The notes beneath the pieces are model-generated. The model ran no database searches, had not been told where the DNA came from, and saw only the letters and a list, made by a program, of their open reading frames with translations. From positions 2,352,501 through 2,416,500 of the forward strand of contig NZ_CP109000.1 of NCBI RefSeq assembly GCF_036226605.1: DNA of 64,000 nt. The letters run 5' to 3'. Below are positions 1 to 9,894 of the stretch, one piece after another (position 1 is the stretch's first letter; every line of letters starts with the position of its first letter). The stretch comes from Streptomyces sp. NBC_00704 (GTDB taxonomy: Bacteria; Actinomycetota; Actinomycetes; Streptomycetales; Streptomycetaceae). The position numbers were made by a program, and so were the translations under genes.

Positions 1-1
1 G

Positions 2-64
2 TGGCCCGCGGCGGCCGTACTCCTCGCCCTGCTGCCCGCGTTCGTGCACAAGGAGCCGTCGTGA
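2..64 (+). CDS. ECF transporter transmembrane component EcfT, C-terminal end (partial)
   Basis: The last 20 codons of a gene entering from the left edge. They encode a hydrophobic segment (AAAVLLALLPAF) and a short charged tail ending in a TGA. The stop overlaps the GTG start of the next gene by four bases (GTGA), which indicates translational coupling. The neighbours are an ECF-type double ATPase and an S component, so the expected product is the EcfT membrane scaffold. Too little is visible to confirm the family from sequence alone; the assignment rests on operon context. Confidence 0.55.
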   Translation, partial: WPAAAVLLALLPAFVHKEPS

Positions 65-1992
65 TCCGCTTCGAGAACGTCTCCGTGACGTACGACGGCC
101 TCGCCGAACCCACCGTCAGGGGCGTCGACTTCACCGTCCCCGAGGGTGAACTCGTGCTGCTGGCCGGGCCGTCGGGCGTGGGCAAGTCGACGCTGCTGGG
201 CGCGGTGAGCGGCCTCGTGCCGCACTTCACCGGCGGGCTCCTGCGCGGCCGCGTCACGGTCGCCGGCCGCGACACCCGCACCCACAAGCCGCGTGAACTG
301 GCCGACGTCGTGGGGACGGTGGGCCAGGACCCGCTGTCGCACTTCGTGACGGACACCGTCGAGGACGAACTCGCCTACGGCATGGAGTCGTTGGGCCTGC
401 CGCCCGCGGTGATGCGCCGGCGCGTCGAGGAGACCCTCGACCTGCTCGGCCTGGCCCCACTGCGCGACCGTCCCCTCGCCACCCTCTCGGGCGGCCAGCA
501 GCAGCGGGTCGCGATCGGCTCGGTCCTCACCCCGCACCCCCGGGTGCTCGTCCTGGACGAGCCGACGTCCGCGCTCGACCCGGCGGCCGCGGAGGAGGTC
601 CTCGCCGTCCTCCTGCGGCTGGTCCACGACCTCGGGACGACGGTGCTGCTGGCCGAGCACCGCCTGGAACGCGTGCTCCAGTACGCCGACCGGGTCGCCC
701 TGCTGCCCGCCCCCGGTGCGCCCCCGCTCCTCGGCGCGCCGGCCGACGTCATGGCCGTCTCCCCCGTGTGCCCGCCGGTGGTGGACCTGGGCAGGCTCGC
801 GGGCTGGTCCCCGCTGCCGCTGACGGTCCGCGACGCCCGGCGCAGGGCGGCCGGCCTGCGGGAACGCCTGGCCGCACGGGACCCCCGCGAGACGGCGCGG
901 GCACCTCTGGCGTGGCCGGCGGGGGAGATACGCGAGGCGGCCGGAGGGCCGACGGACCACGACGACCCCGAAACGGCAGAGGCGGCAGAGACGGCAGTGA
1001 CGGCGGAGACGGCGGCGGCAGCGGCAGCCGCCCCGGCGACGGCGAAGGCGCCGGCCACGACGGCCGCAGCGGCGGAGGCGCCGGAGTCGGCGCCCACCGC
1101 TTCCGCCGCGCCCGCGGACCCCCCGGCCCGCCGACTCCTCCGCCGCTTGCGCCGCACCCCTGCCGCCCCGCCCTCCCTCTCAGCCCCGCCCTCCGCCCCC
1201 TCCGCTTCCGTACCGTCCGATTCCGTGCCGTCCCCCTCCTCGCCGCCCGCGGAGGCGCGGTCGCTCGCCGTTCGGCTGGGCGGCGTCCAGGCGCTGCGCG
1301 ACGTCGGCCTCACCGTCGGGCCCGGCGAGACGGTCGCCCTCATGGGACGCAACGGAGCCGGGAAGTCGACGCTGCTCAACGCCTTCGTCGGGCTGGTCGC
1401 GCCGTCCGCCGGCACGGTGCGCGTCGGCGGCGCGGTCCCGCACCGCACCTCTCCCCGCGACCTGGTCCGCCGCGTCGGCCTCGTCCCGCAGGAGCCGCGC
1501 GACCTGCTCTACGCCGACACGGTCGCCGCCGAGTGCGCGGCCGCCGACCGCGACGCGCAGGCCGCGCCCGGCACCTGCCGCGCCCTGGTCTCGGAGCTGC
1601 TCCCCGGCATCGCGGACGACACCCACCCCCGCGATCTGTCCGAGGGGCAGCGGCTCACGCTCGCACTGGCGGTCGTGCTGGCCGCCCGGCCGCCGCTCCT
1701 GCTGCTCGACGAGCCCACCCGCGGCCTGGACTACGCGGCCAAGGGCCGCCTGGTCGCCGTCCTGCGCGGACTGGCCGCGGCCGGTCACGCGATCGTCCTG
1801 GCCACGCACGACGTGGAACTGGCCGCGGAGCTGGCCCACCGGGTGGTGCTGCTCGCGGAGGGCGAGGTGATCGCCGACGGTCCCACGGCGGAGGTGGTGG
1901 TCTCGTCCCCGTCCTTCGCCCCGCAGGTGACCAAGATCCTCGCGCCGCAGGAGTGGCTGACCGTCGCGCAGGTGAGGCGGGCGCTGCGATGA
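61..1992 (+). CDS. Fused ECF transporter ATPase (EcfA1-EcfA2), two ABC domains
   Basis: Energises an energy-coupling-factor importer for a vitamin or similar micronutrient. One 643-residue chain carries two ABC ATPase domains. The first has Walker A GPSGVGKST, signature LSGGQQQR and Walker B VLVLDEPTSALDP. The second has Walker A GRNGAGKST, a divergent signature LSEGQRL and Walker B LLLLDEPTRGLDY. They are joined by about 140 residues of low-complexity Ala/Thr/Pro/Ser sequence (around 1000-1260 in the DNA), which is long and variable compared with the usual short linker. I chose the GTG at 61 because it overlaps the upstream stop and starts the ABC fold directly (IRFENVSVTYDG); the frame stays open to base 1, but those codons are hydrophilic and overlap EcfT. 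The stop overlaps the next ATG. Confidence 0.9.
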   Translation: MIRFENVSVTYDGLAEPTVRGVDFTVPEGELVLLAGPSGVGKSTLLGAVSGLVPHFTGGLLRGRVTVAGRDTRTHKPRELADVVGTVGQDPLSHFVTDTVEDELAYGMESLGLPPAVMRRRVEETLDLLGLAPLRDRPLATLSGGQQQRVAIGSVLTPHPRVLVLDEPTSALDPAAAEEVLAVLLRLVHDLGTTVLLAEHRLERVLQYADRVALLPAPGAPPLLGAPADVMAVSPVCPPVVDLGRLAGWSPLPLTVRDARRRAAGLRERLAARDPRETARAPLAWPAGEIREAAGGPTDHDDPETAEAAETAVTAETAAAAAAAPATAKAPATTAAAAEAPESAPTASAAPADPPARRLLRRLRRTPAAPPSLSAPPSAPSASVPSDSVPSPSSPPAEARSLAVRLGGVQALRDVGLTVGPGETVALMGRNGAGKSTLLNAFVGLVAPSAGTVRVGGAVPHRTSPRDLVRRVGLVPQEPRDLLYADTVAAECAAADRDAQAAPGTCRALVSELLPGIADDTHPRDLSEGQRLTLALAVVLAARPPLLLLDEPTRGLDYAAKGRLVAVLRGLAAAGHAIVLATHDVELAAELAHRVVLLAEGEVIADGPTAEVVVSSPSFAPQVTKILAPQEWLTVAQVRRALR

Positions 1993-2849
1993 CGACTCCC
2001 CCTCGGCGTCCCCGCCCCGTGCGGCTGGGCCCCCGCTCCCTGACGGCGTTGGCGCTGGTCGGGGCCGTGGGCGTGGTCGCGTTCGGCTGGCCCTTCCTGG
2101 CCCCGCCGAGTTCCGCCCTGAACGCGCACGCGCAGGACGCGCCCTGGCTGTTCGCGGGCCTGCTGGTCCTGCTGGTCGCGGTCGTGACGGCGACGATCTC
2201 GGAGTCCGGGCTGGGCGCGAAGGCGGTCGCGATGCTCGGCGTGCTGGCGGCGACGGGTGCGGCGCTGCGTCCGATCGGCGCGGGGACGGCGGGCATCGAG
2301 CCCATGTTCTTCCTGATGGTGCTGAGCGGCCGGGTCCTGGGCCCGGGGTTCGGATTCGTCCTGGGTTCCGTCACGATGTTCGCGTCCGCGCTGCTCACGG
2401 GCGGGGTGGGGCCGTGGATGCCGTTCCAGATGCTGGCGATGGGCTGGTTCACGATGGGGGCGGGCCTGCTGCCGGGCCCGGAGCGGCTGCGCGGCCGGGC
2501 GGAGCTGGCGCTGCTGGCCGCGTACGGCTTCCTGGCCGCCTTCGCCTACGGCACGGCGATGAACATGGCGGGCTGGCCGTTCATGGGCGCGCTGGCCTCG
2601 GGGGTGGCCTTCGACCCGGACGGGACGGTCCCGGCGAACCTGGCCCGGTTCGTCGCGTACTGCGTGGCGACGTCGCTGGGCTGGGACCTGGGGCGGGCCC
2701 TGGTGACGGTGCTGCTGACGCTCACCCTCGGCCCGGCCGTGCTCAAGGCGCTACGCAGAGCCACCCGCAGGGCGGCCTTCGAGACCGCGGTCACGTTCGA
2801 GGGTCCCGAGGAACCGGCGGAAGCGGCCCGGAAGGCCGTTGACCGGTGA
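1989..2849 (+). CDS. ECF transporter S component (substrate-binding membrane protein)
   Basis: A 286-residue integral membrane protein with about six hydrophobic segments. It lies after the fused ECF ATPase with a 4-base ATGA overlap, so this is the substrate-specific subunit of the same transporter. The GPGFGFVLG and GGVGPWMPFQM stretches are typical of S components that bind small vitamins or precursors. The chain starts with a basic leader (RRPRPVRLGPR) and ends in a charged cytoplasmic tail. The substrate cannot be read from the sequence: cobalamin, thiamine precursors and queuosine precursors are all possible, and I see no riboswitch in the window because the operon start lies outside it. 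Confidence 0.8.
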   Translation: MTTPPRRPRPVRLGPRSLTALALVGAVGVVAFGWPFLAPPSSALNAHAQDAPWLFAGLLVLLVAVVTATISESGLGAKAVAMLGVLAATGAALRPIGAGTAGIEPMFFLMVLSGRVLGPGFGFVLGSVTMFASALLTGGVGPWMPFQMLAMGWFTMGAGLLPGPERLRGRAELALLAAYGFLAAFAYGTAMNMAGWPFMGALASGVAFDPDGTVPANLARFVAYCVATSLGWDLGRALVTVLLTLTLGPAVLKALRRATRRAAFETAVTFEGPEEPAEAARKAVDR

Positions 2850-3179
2850 ACCACCCCACATGACCCACATCACCTACTACCTGCCCTAGTCGGACAAAAG
2901 GGGCGGAGCGTCCACGCTCGCACCCGCTCTGACCTGCACATCGAGATCCAGATCACACGCGCGAACCTCCCCCCGAGTACGGCCACAACTAGCAAAAGGG
3001 GTCTTTGCGGACAGCGTCGAAGCCTGTTTCTCTGGATGACGTCGCAGGGCGCCGACGGGCCTCACGGCCTCGGCCCCACGGCATGCAGCCACCCACCGCA
3101 CCTCACGCGGTGCGGCCCACGCACCGCGTGACTCCGGCATGCAACGCGACGACAACGTCCCCGAAGGAAAAGGTTCTCC
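2850..3179 (+). other. Intergenic leader of the SLT-domain gene
   Basis: A 330-base stretch with no credible coding sequence. It holds two copies of CAAAAGGGG (2895-2903 and 2993-3001) and, near the 3' end, the hairpin at 3104-3130 listed separately. I looked for the c-di-AMP (ydaO) riboswitch that precedes several Streptomyces cell-wall hydrolase genes and could not find its conserved G-rich blocks. Confidence 0.5.
3104..3130 (+). promoter_or_regulatory. Perfect 11-bp inverted repeat in the leader of the SLT gene
   Basis: The arms CACGCGGTGCG and CGCACCGCGTG are perfectly complementary with a 5-base loop. The repeat ends 49 bases before the GTG start. No T tract follows, so it could be an RNA stem affecting leader stability or a protein-binding site rather than a simple terminator. 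Confidence 0.5.
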
Positions 3180-3596
3180 GTGTCCGTCTCCGTCATCCGT
3201 CGCATCGCTTCCCCGAAGAAGGCCCTCACCGGCATCGCCGTGGCCGCCGCCGCCGCGGGCATGGCGCTGTCCGCCGCCCCCGCCCACGCCGCGACGACGT
3301 CCTCCGCCTCCCAGGCCCAGGCGATCGCGCACAAGATGATCCCGAACGCGGCCCAGTACAAGGCCTTCTCCAACATCGTGAAGCACGAGAGCGGCTGGAA
3401 CGTCAGCGCCACCAACTCCTCCTCCGGCGCCTACGGCCTCGTCCAGGCCCTGCCCGGCTCGAAGATGGCCTCGGCCGGCTCGGACTGGAAGAGCAACGCC
3501 AAGACCCAGATCAAGTGGGGTCTGGACTACATGAACTCCCGCTACGGCAGCCCCGTCGCCGCCTGGAACTTCTGGCAGGCGAACGGCTGGTACTGA
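3180..3596 (+). CDS. Secreted SLT-fold (transglycosylase-like) protein
   Basis: A 138-residue protein with a signal peptide (basic N-terminus, hydrophobic core, cleavage near AHA-AT at about residue 37). The remainder is a small soluble-lytic-transglycosylase-like domain: NIVKHESGWN contains the glutamate at the catalytic position, followed by SSSGAYGLVQALPG and a C-terminal SRYGSPVAAWNFWQANGWY block. The domain is minimal, with no LysM or other wall-binding module, so it is likely a small secreted peptidoglycan-acting enzyme. The GTG start follows GAAGGAAAAGG. A strong terminator follows the gene. Confidence 0.85.
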   Translation: MSVSVIRRIASPKKALTGIAVAAAAAGMALSAAPAHAATTSSASQAQAIAHKMIPNAAQYKAFSNIVKHESGWNVSATNSSSGAYGLVQALPGSKMASAGSDWKSNAKTQIKWGLDYMNSRYGSPVAAWNFWQANGWY

Positions 3597-3653
3597 GCCG
3601 AACCCCGGTGAACCACTGAGTTCCCCCCAAGAACGCGCGCTCAGCGCGCCGAG

Positions 3654-3685
3654 AGCGGCGGCCCCCGATCCCCGGGGCCGCCGCT
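3654..3685 (+). terminator. Rho-independent-type terminator after the SLT gene
   Basis: A perfect 12-bp GC-rich stem (AGCGGCGGCCCC with GGGGCCGCCGCT) with an 8-base loop and a short TT tail. It lies 57 bases after the stop codon of the secreted SLT protein. Typical for Streptomyces, where the U tract is often weak. Confidence 0.75.
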
Positions 3686-3753
3686 TTCGGCGCTCCACGC
3701 CCTCTCCGCGGTGACTTCGGCATTCCCTCACCTCTTCGTGCTGCACTGAGCGG

Positions 3754-4473
3754 ATGACCGGCACCCAGCACCCGACCGACCCACCGCGGGACCCGCGGGC
3801 GGGGGCCCCGCACGACGCACGCGGCCTGCGTCTGGTCCACGCCCTGCTCGCCCTGACCGCCATGAGCGGCCTGATCGACGCGGTGACCTATCTCGGGCTG
3901 GGCCATGTCTTCACCGCCAACATGACCGGCAACGTCGTCGTCCTCGGCTTCGCCGCCGCCGGGGCCCCGGGCTTCTCGGTCCCGCACACGGCGGCCTCGC
4001 TCGCCTGCTTCCTGCTGGGCGCCACGACCGGCGGCCGGATGACACGGCGCCTGACCCCGCGTTCCCGCCGCGGCCTGGCCCGCACGACGCTGGGCGCGGA
4101 GGCCCTCCTCCTGGGCGCGGCGTCGGCCGTGGCCGCCCTCACCCCGGACGACGCCCCGGTCACGGTCTACACGATCATCGCGCTGACCGCGTTCGCCATG
4201 GGACTGCGCAACGCGACGGTCCGCAAGCTGGGGGTCCGCGGCCTCACCACGACGACCGTCGTGACGATGACCCTGACCGGCCTGGCCGCCGACTCCCGCG
4301 CGGGCGACGGCACCCGCCCGCGCTCCCCGCGCCGCACGGGGTCCGTGGTCACGATGTTCGCGGGCGCGGTCCTCGGCGCGGTCCTGGTGCTCCACCACGA
4401 CCTGGCGGTCCCACTGCTGCTGGCGGCGGCGACGTCGGCGGTCCTGGCGGGCACGATCTCCGGCGAGGACTGA
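3754..4473 (+). CDS. YoaK/DUF1275 family membrane protein
   Basis: A 239-residue polytopic membrane protein of the YoaK (DUF1275) family. The family hallmark is near the N-terminus: GLIDAVTYLGLGHVFTANMTGNVVVLG. Later blocks GLRNATVRKLGVRGLTTTTV and the final hydrophobic helices also match. The function of the family is not established. It is monocistronic between the SLT terminator and the convergent P450 gene, with no neighbour that suggests a substrate. Confidence 0.85.
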   Translation: MTGTQHPTDPPRDPRAGAPHDARGLRLVHALLALTAMSGLIDAVTYLGLGHVFTANMTGNVVVLGFAAAGAPGFSVPHTAASLACFLLGATTGGRMTRRLTPRSRRGLARTTLGAEALLLGAASAVAALTPDDAPVTVYTIIALTAFAMGLRNATVRKLGVRGLTTTTVVTMTLTGLAADSRAGDGTRPRSPRRTGSVVTMFAGAVLGAVLVLHHDLAVPLLLAAATSAVLAGTISGED

Positions 4474-4527
4474 CCCCGACGCCGACCCACGACGCTCCCA
4501 CCCGGGCCTGCGCGCCACTCCCTCACC

Positions 4528-5766
4528 TCACCCCGCGTCGACCCGCAGCTCCTTCACGCCGTTGATCCAGGCGGACCGCAGCCGGCGCGGATCCTCGACG
4601 AGGCGCAGATCCGGCATGGCGTCGGCGATGGCGTTGAAGATGAGGTTGATCTCCAGCACGGCGAGGGACTTGCCGAGGCAGAAGTGGGGTCCTCCCCCGC
4701 CGAACCCGAGGTGCGGATTGGGATCGCGAGTGACGTCGAAGTCGTCGGGCCGGTCGAACACCTCGGGATCACGGTTGGCGGAGGCGTAGAAGATCCCGAC
4801 CCGGTCGCCCTTCCTGATCAGCTTGCCGCCGAGTTCGGTGTCCTGGGTGGCGGTGCGCTGGAAGGCGACGACGGGCGTGGCCCACCGCACGATCTCCTCG
4901 GCGGCCGTGGCGGGCCGCTCGCGCTTGTACAGCTCCCACTGCTCGGGGTGGGTGAGGAAGGCGTGCATGCCGTGCGTGGTGGCGTTGCGGGTCGTCTCGT
5001 TCCCGGCGACGGCGAGCATGAGCACGAAGAACCCGAACTCGTCGGAGTTGAGGTTGCCCTCGTTCTCGGCGGCCACGAGCGTGGAGACGATGTCCTGGGC
5101 GGGGCACTTCTTGCGCTCGGCGGCCATGTCCATGGCGTACGCGAGGATCTCGGCGGCGGACTGCTGGCCGACCTCGGCGGTGATGGCGTACTCGGGGTCG
5201 TCGTAGGCGATCATCTTGTTGGACCAGTCGAAGATCCTGGACCGGTCGTCCTGCGGCACGCCGATCAGTTCCGCGATGGCCTGGAGCGGCAGTTCCGAGG
5301 CGACGGACGTCACGAAGTCGAAGGAGCCGCCGCCCTGTTCGCGCGCTCGCGCGACGATGTCGGTGGCCCGCGCCCGCAGCCGCCCCTCGAGCCCCCGGAT
5401 CGCCCTCGGCGTGAACCCGCGCTGAACGATCTGCCGGACGCGGGTGTGCTCGGGCGGGTCCATGTTCAGCAGGATGAAGCGCTGGGCGTCGATCGAGGCG
5501 CGCTCGATGTGCTCGTTGAAGCGGATGATCGCGGTGTTGAGGTAGGAGGAGTAGATCTCGGGGTGCGTGGACACGTATTTCACGTCGGCGTGCCGGGTCA
5601 CGGCCCAGTACCCCGCGTCCTGGAATCCGGCGACGTTGCCCGACTGCGGGATCCAGCGGACCGGTTCGGCCTGTCGCAGCGCGGCGAACTCCGGCAGGGG
5701 CACGTGGTGTTGCAGCAGGTCGGGGTCGGTGAAGTCGAACCCGTCGGGAAGCGCTGGACAGGGCAT
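4528..5766 (-). CDS. Cytochrome P450, CYP125 family (steroid C26-hydroxylase type)
   Basis: A 412-residue soluble P450. The I-helix reads LAVAGNETTRN, the heme loop HLGFGGGGPHFCLG has the thiolate at Cys363, and EEIVRWATPV is conserved. The whole length resembles Mycobacterium CYP125A1 as I recall it: a start of LPDGFDFTDPD, then QRFILLNMDPPEHTR and ASELPLQAIAELIGVPQ. CYP125 oxidises the C26 methyl of cholesterol or cholestenone to begin side-chain degradation. A FadA5-type thiolase lies divergently next door, as in M. tuberculosis (Rv3545c/Rv3546). The ATG at 5766 follows GGAG at a good distance. The steroid substrate is inferred from the family; another steroid or terpenoid is possible. Confidence 0.88.
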   Translation of the reverse strand: MPCPALPDGFDFTDPDLLQHHVPLPEFAALRQAEPVRWIPQSGNVAGFQDAGYWAVTRHADVKYVSTHPEIYSSYLNTAIIRFNEHIERASIDAQRFILLNMDPPEHTRVRQIVQRGFTPRAIRGLEGRLRARATDIVARAREQGGGSFDFVTSVASELPLQAIAELIGVPQDDRSRIFDWSNKMIAYDDPEYAITAEVGQQSAAEILAYAMDMAAERKKCPAQDIVSTLVAAENEGNLNSDEFGFFVLMLAVAGNETTRNATTHGMHAFLTHPEQWELYKRERPATAAEEIVRWATPVVAFQRTATQDTELGGKLIRKGDRVGIFYASANRDPEVFDRPDDFDVTRDPNPHLGFGGGGPHFCLGKSLAVLEINLIFNAIADAMPDLRLVEDPRRLRSAWINGVKELRVDAG

Positions 5767-5855
5767 CGGCGGCTCCAGCCGTCTGACGAGCCATCAGAAA
5801 CAGAGTGCGGTGAAGGTAGTTCAGGACCCTCGAGGCTGCAAGACCCTTGCGGTGA

Positions 5856-7281
<1,426 letters not shown>

Positions 7282-8168
7282 AGCGCTCCTCCATCACTCG
7301 CCGGATCAGCTCCGCCGAATCCTTGAGGGAGAGAGCGGCAGCCCGAAGATGATCGTAACGGAGCGAACAGTCCTTGACCGCGTTCGGGTTTGCACTGGGG
7401 TCACCGCTGCCGTACCCCTCCGTATAGACAATGGCCGGATCCGCCGTGAAGCGGAAGAGCGTGAACGAGCCTTGCGTCCCGGGGTGCGCCCCGACGACGA
7501 ACGGCAGCACCTGGACGTTGATCCGGGGGTTGCCTTCGAACGACAACAGGTGAGCGAGTTGCTGCCGCATGACGGCCGGTCCGCCGATCTCCTGCCGCAG
7601 CACGGCCTCGCTCAGGACCAGCCAGAAGACGGGCGGCTCCCCCTTCTCGAAGATGCGCTGACGGGCGAGCCGGACGGCGGTGCGGTCGTCGAGATCGTCC
7701 TTGTCGAAGACCCCGAGGATGGCCCGCGCGTACGCAGGAGTCTGAAGCAGGCCGTGCACCAGGTGGGTTTGGAAGGTGCAGATCTCGGTGGCTCGCGCTT
7801 CCAGCTCGGCGACTTCCCTGAACCAGGCCGGAAGTTGACTTCGAAGCACGAGTACGACGAGCCGCGAGAACAGCCCACCGGTCCCGAGGGCGGCGTCCAC
7901 CCGTTCGCTGAACTCGGGGGTGGGCACCTTGCGGGCGGTCTCGACCTGCCCAACCAGCGAGCCGGTGTAATTCAGGATGTCCCCGAGTTGCCGCTGCGTG
8001 AGCCCGGCGGCCTCCCGCAACCGCCGCAGCTCGAACCCGTAGTAGTCGAGCGGCGAGGCTCCGGGGTCAAGGACGTTCACATGGGTCACGCAGGGCACCT
8101 CTCTCACGCGGCCACTCGTTGCATTCAACCTGTAGCCCACAGTAGTTGCGCGAGGCCACCCTCGTAGC

Positions 8169-8612
8169 GTGAACGGATACTTCCCCTCGATCTACGCGTC
8201 CCCGGTCCCCACGCAGTACCGGATGACCCTGACGGTCGACGCCCACTCCGCCCGCCACATCCGCAGGATCGCCCGCAGGTTCCTGACGGACTGGGCGCTG
8301 GAGGAGCTGACGGACACGGTGGAACTGGCGCTGACGGAACTGATCGCCAACGTGGTCCGCCACGTCCCGGACCGCCGCTGCACACTGCTGCTCCTGAAGC
8401 AGGGACCGGGAGTACGGACAGAGGTGACGGACGCCTACGGCCAACTGCTGCCCGCTCGGCAGGTATTGCAGCAGGCGGACGCAGAAGGCGGCAGAGGCCT
8501 GCTCCTCCTGAACGCCCTGGTCGACACATGGGGCGTGACCCCGACCCCGGAGGGCGGCAAAACGGTGTGGTTCGAGCACGCCACGCCGCAGGCGCAGGAC
8601 AGCAACCCCTGA
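8169..8612 (+). CDS. HATPase-domain anti-sigma-factor-like protein
   Basis: A 147-residue single-domain ATP-binding protein of the RsbW/SpoIIAB-like HATPase_c_2 type. The N box is ELALTELIANVVRHV, with the conserved asparagine, and the glycine-rich box is AEGGRGLLLLNALVD. It starts with GTG and is transcribed away from the XRE regulator. Members next to XRE/DUF397 pairs are common in Streptomyces. Whether it is a true anti-sigma kinase or a partner of the regulator is not settled; no sigma factor is nearby. Confidence 0.85.
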   Translation: MNGYFPSIYASPVPTQYRMTLTVDAHSARHIRRIARRFLTDWALEELTDTVELALTELIANVVRHVPDRRCTLLLLKQGPGVRTEVTDAYGQLLPARQVLQQADAEGGRGLLLLNALVDTWGVTPTPEGGKTVWFEHATPQAQDSNP

Positions 8613-8884
8613 GGAATGCGGGCAAGTTCCTCGCCGATCTCCCTGACTTGCCCATCGCGGCTTTCGCCCAGCTCGAGCGATCAGCCGATGAAGAGCCGGC
8701 CAGGCTTCGATGCAGCCCACTATGTCGGACAGAAGCCGGTAGTCCGCGGCGTAACCATCAGCGCAGCGGGCGATTTGACACTCGCCGGACGTTCGTGCTC
8801 GTACGCTGGAGTCTTCTGGTGTTGCCGTCATTACCGCCATCAGCGATCCACACGCAGGGGTGATTCCAGGAATTTGAATGCTTG
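8613..8884. other. Non-coding stretch between HATPase gene and the broken antitoxin
   Basis: 272 bases with no convincing gene on either strand. A minus-strand open frame across it (residues such as GYAADYRLLSDIVGC) continues through the antitoxin remnant in the wrong frame and has no start or family match that I recognise. It may be decayed sequence belonging to the same scar. Confidence 0.4.
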
Positions 8885-9356
8885 TCAAGCGGCGTCGTCG
8901 TGCGGAGTGAAGCTGATGGTCAGGTCGGCGCCGAGAGCCTGAGGCAAGGCGGCGCAGGAGAGGAAGCGCGGGCACGGTCCCGCCACCTTCAAAGCGGAGG
9001 ATCCACGGCTGCTTCATCCCGCACCGCTCGGCGAGTTCGGCCTGGGACAGCCCGAGCTCGACGCGCCGGTCGTGAACGAGTTACCCAAGCTCACGGGCGA
9101 GCACGAAAGGCGGGTCCTGCATTTCCTCCCCGCCACAGGCTGCTGGGGCGACGATGGTGACGGTGGGCTCGTCTCCGCCAGCGAGATGTACGTCCACCGT
9201 GAGGTCCACTGCGCGGGCCAGGCGCATGATGACCGCGATGGGCGGCAGCTCGGTGACCGTCTCGATGCCTTCGATGTCATCGACGTCGACATGCATGCGC
9301 TCGGTTGGGTCGGCCACGCTCAGGCCCAGCTACTTACGCCGGTCGTAAACAGCCAT
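8885..9356 (-). pseudogene. Broken HTH (XRE) antitoxin-like gene, two stops and one frameshift
   Basis: On the minus strand a single ancestral frame can be read. It opens MAVYDRRK, then has a TAG (9330-9332), then LGLSVADPTERMHVDVDD and on to PPFVLARELG, then a TAA (9081-9083). The helix-turn-helix follows (LVHDRRVELGLSQAELAERC, MKQPWILRFEGGGTVP, LPLLRRLA). After RRLA one extra base shifts the frame, and the natural ending QALGADLTISFTPHDDAA followed by TGA is recovered in the next frame. An N-terminal portion followed by a C-terminal HTH is the layout of HigA-like antitoxins. Three independent lesions make it a decayed gene. A GTG at 9317 could start a 78-residue fragment without the HTH. 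Confidence 0.75.
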
Positions 9357-9380
9357 GTCCAACGTCAGGGCCAGGCCGGT

Positions 9381-9482
9381 TCAGAAGTGGCGCTCGGCGG
9401 CGGCTTCATGCTCTGACTCGCACAATCGCTGTTGGGCGTGGGCGCGGTCCACCTGCTCACACATCTTCGTCTTGCTGGAAGC
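9381..9482 (-). pseudogene. RelE/HigB-like toxin C-terminal remnant
   Basis: A short minus-strand frame ending in TGA reads KTKMCEQVDRAHAQQRLCES followed by EHEAAAERHF. This resembles the conserved C-terminus of RelE/HigB-type toxins (a HKTK-like basic motif, then a helix rich in Arg, Ala and Gln). It lies just upstream of the broken HTH gene, the order toxin then antitoxin that HigBA loci use. No N-terminal half is present, so the toxin is truncated. Confidence 0.45.
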
Positions 9483-9547
9483 GCGGTGAGGGTGCCGATC
9501 AGGCGGAGGACGGTCGGGTCAGAGGCGACCGGACCCAGGACCGCTGC

Positions 9548-9892
9548 TCAGCCTTCAACCGCCTCCATTTCCTCTGTCGCATTGAAGAACTCTCCAAGCA
9601 GATCAAAGAGTACCGCAACCATCTTTTCGTCCTGCTCGGCCGTGAAGTATCTAATGTCTGGCAGTGAGCCATCCGGATAGACCTCACAAAGCACGAGCAA
9701 AGGCCAGAAGAGCTCTGGCCTCCCTTTCTTTCGAGGCAGCAGCCAAGTGTGAAATTCCTTCAGGAAGTAGTGACCCGACCCCACCTCGTACCCCGAAAGG
9801 AACGCACAGGTTCCTTCATAAGTTCGCCGCATGACGTAAATGCCGTGATGCTTCCTCAGCTCGGGAAAGAATTCACGCAGCGGTTCACTCAT
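9548..9892 (-). CDS. Putative immunity protein for the RHS toxin
   Basis: A 114-residue cytosolic protein (no signal, no membrane helix) of no family I recognise, rich in aromatic and acidic residues and with low GC compared with its neighbours. It starts two bases after the stop of the 2240-residue RHS toxin gene on the same strand, the position where immunity genes of polymorphic toxins sit. Visible features are HHGIYVMRRTYEGTCAFLSG, a GHYFLKEFHTWLLPRKKG block and an acidic C-terminus (FFNATEEMEAVEG). Role by context: binds and neutralises the toxin tip of its own RHS protein. Confidence 0.65.
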   Translation of the reverse strand: MSEPLREFFPELRKHHGIYVMRRTYEGTCAFLSGYEVGSGHYFLKEFHTWLLPRKKGRPELFWPLLVLCEVYPDGSLPDIRYFTAEQDEKMVAVLFDLLGEFFNATEEMEAVEG

Positions 9893-9894
9893 GA

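Noticed and set aside
375..1448. Minus-strand open frame opposite the fused EcfA gene
   Set aside because: Arg/Ser/Ala-rich shadow of the plus-strand ABC ATPase gene, with no motifs or ribosome site.
2850..3179. c-di-AMP (ydaO) riboswitch before the SLT gene
   Set aside because: The conserved G-rich aptamer blocks are not present; only a simple hairpin is seen.
8067..9017. Minus-strand 316-residue open frame from within the HTH remnant across the HATPase gene
   Set aside because: Leaves the antitoxin frame after the frameshift and then runs antisense to the HATPase gene.
9482..9536. IS1380-type transposase fragment
   Set aside because: Only about 15 residues resemble the family; too short to list as a feature, so it is mentioned only with the toxin-antitoxin scar.
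9305..9667. Plus-strand 120-residue open frame
   Set aside because: Runs opposite the toxin and immunity remnants with Arg/Gly-rich composition and no ribosome site.
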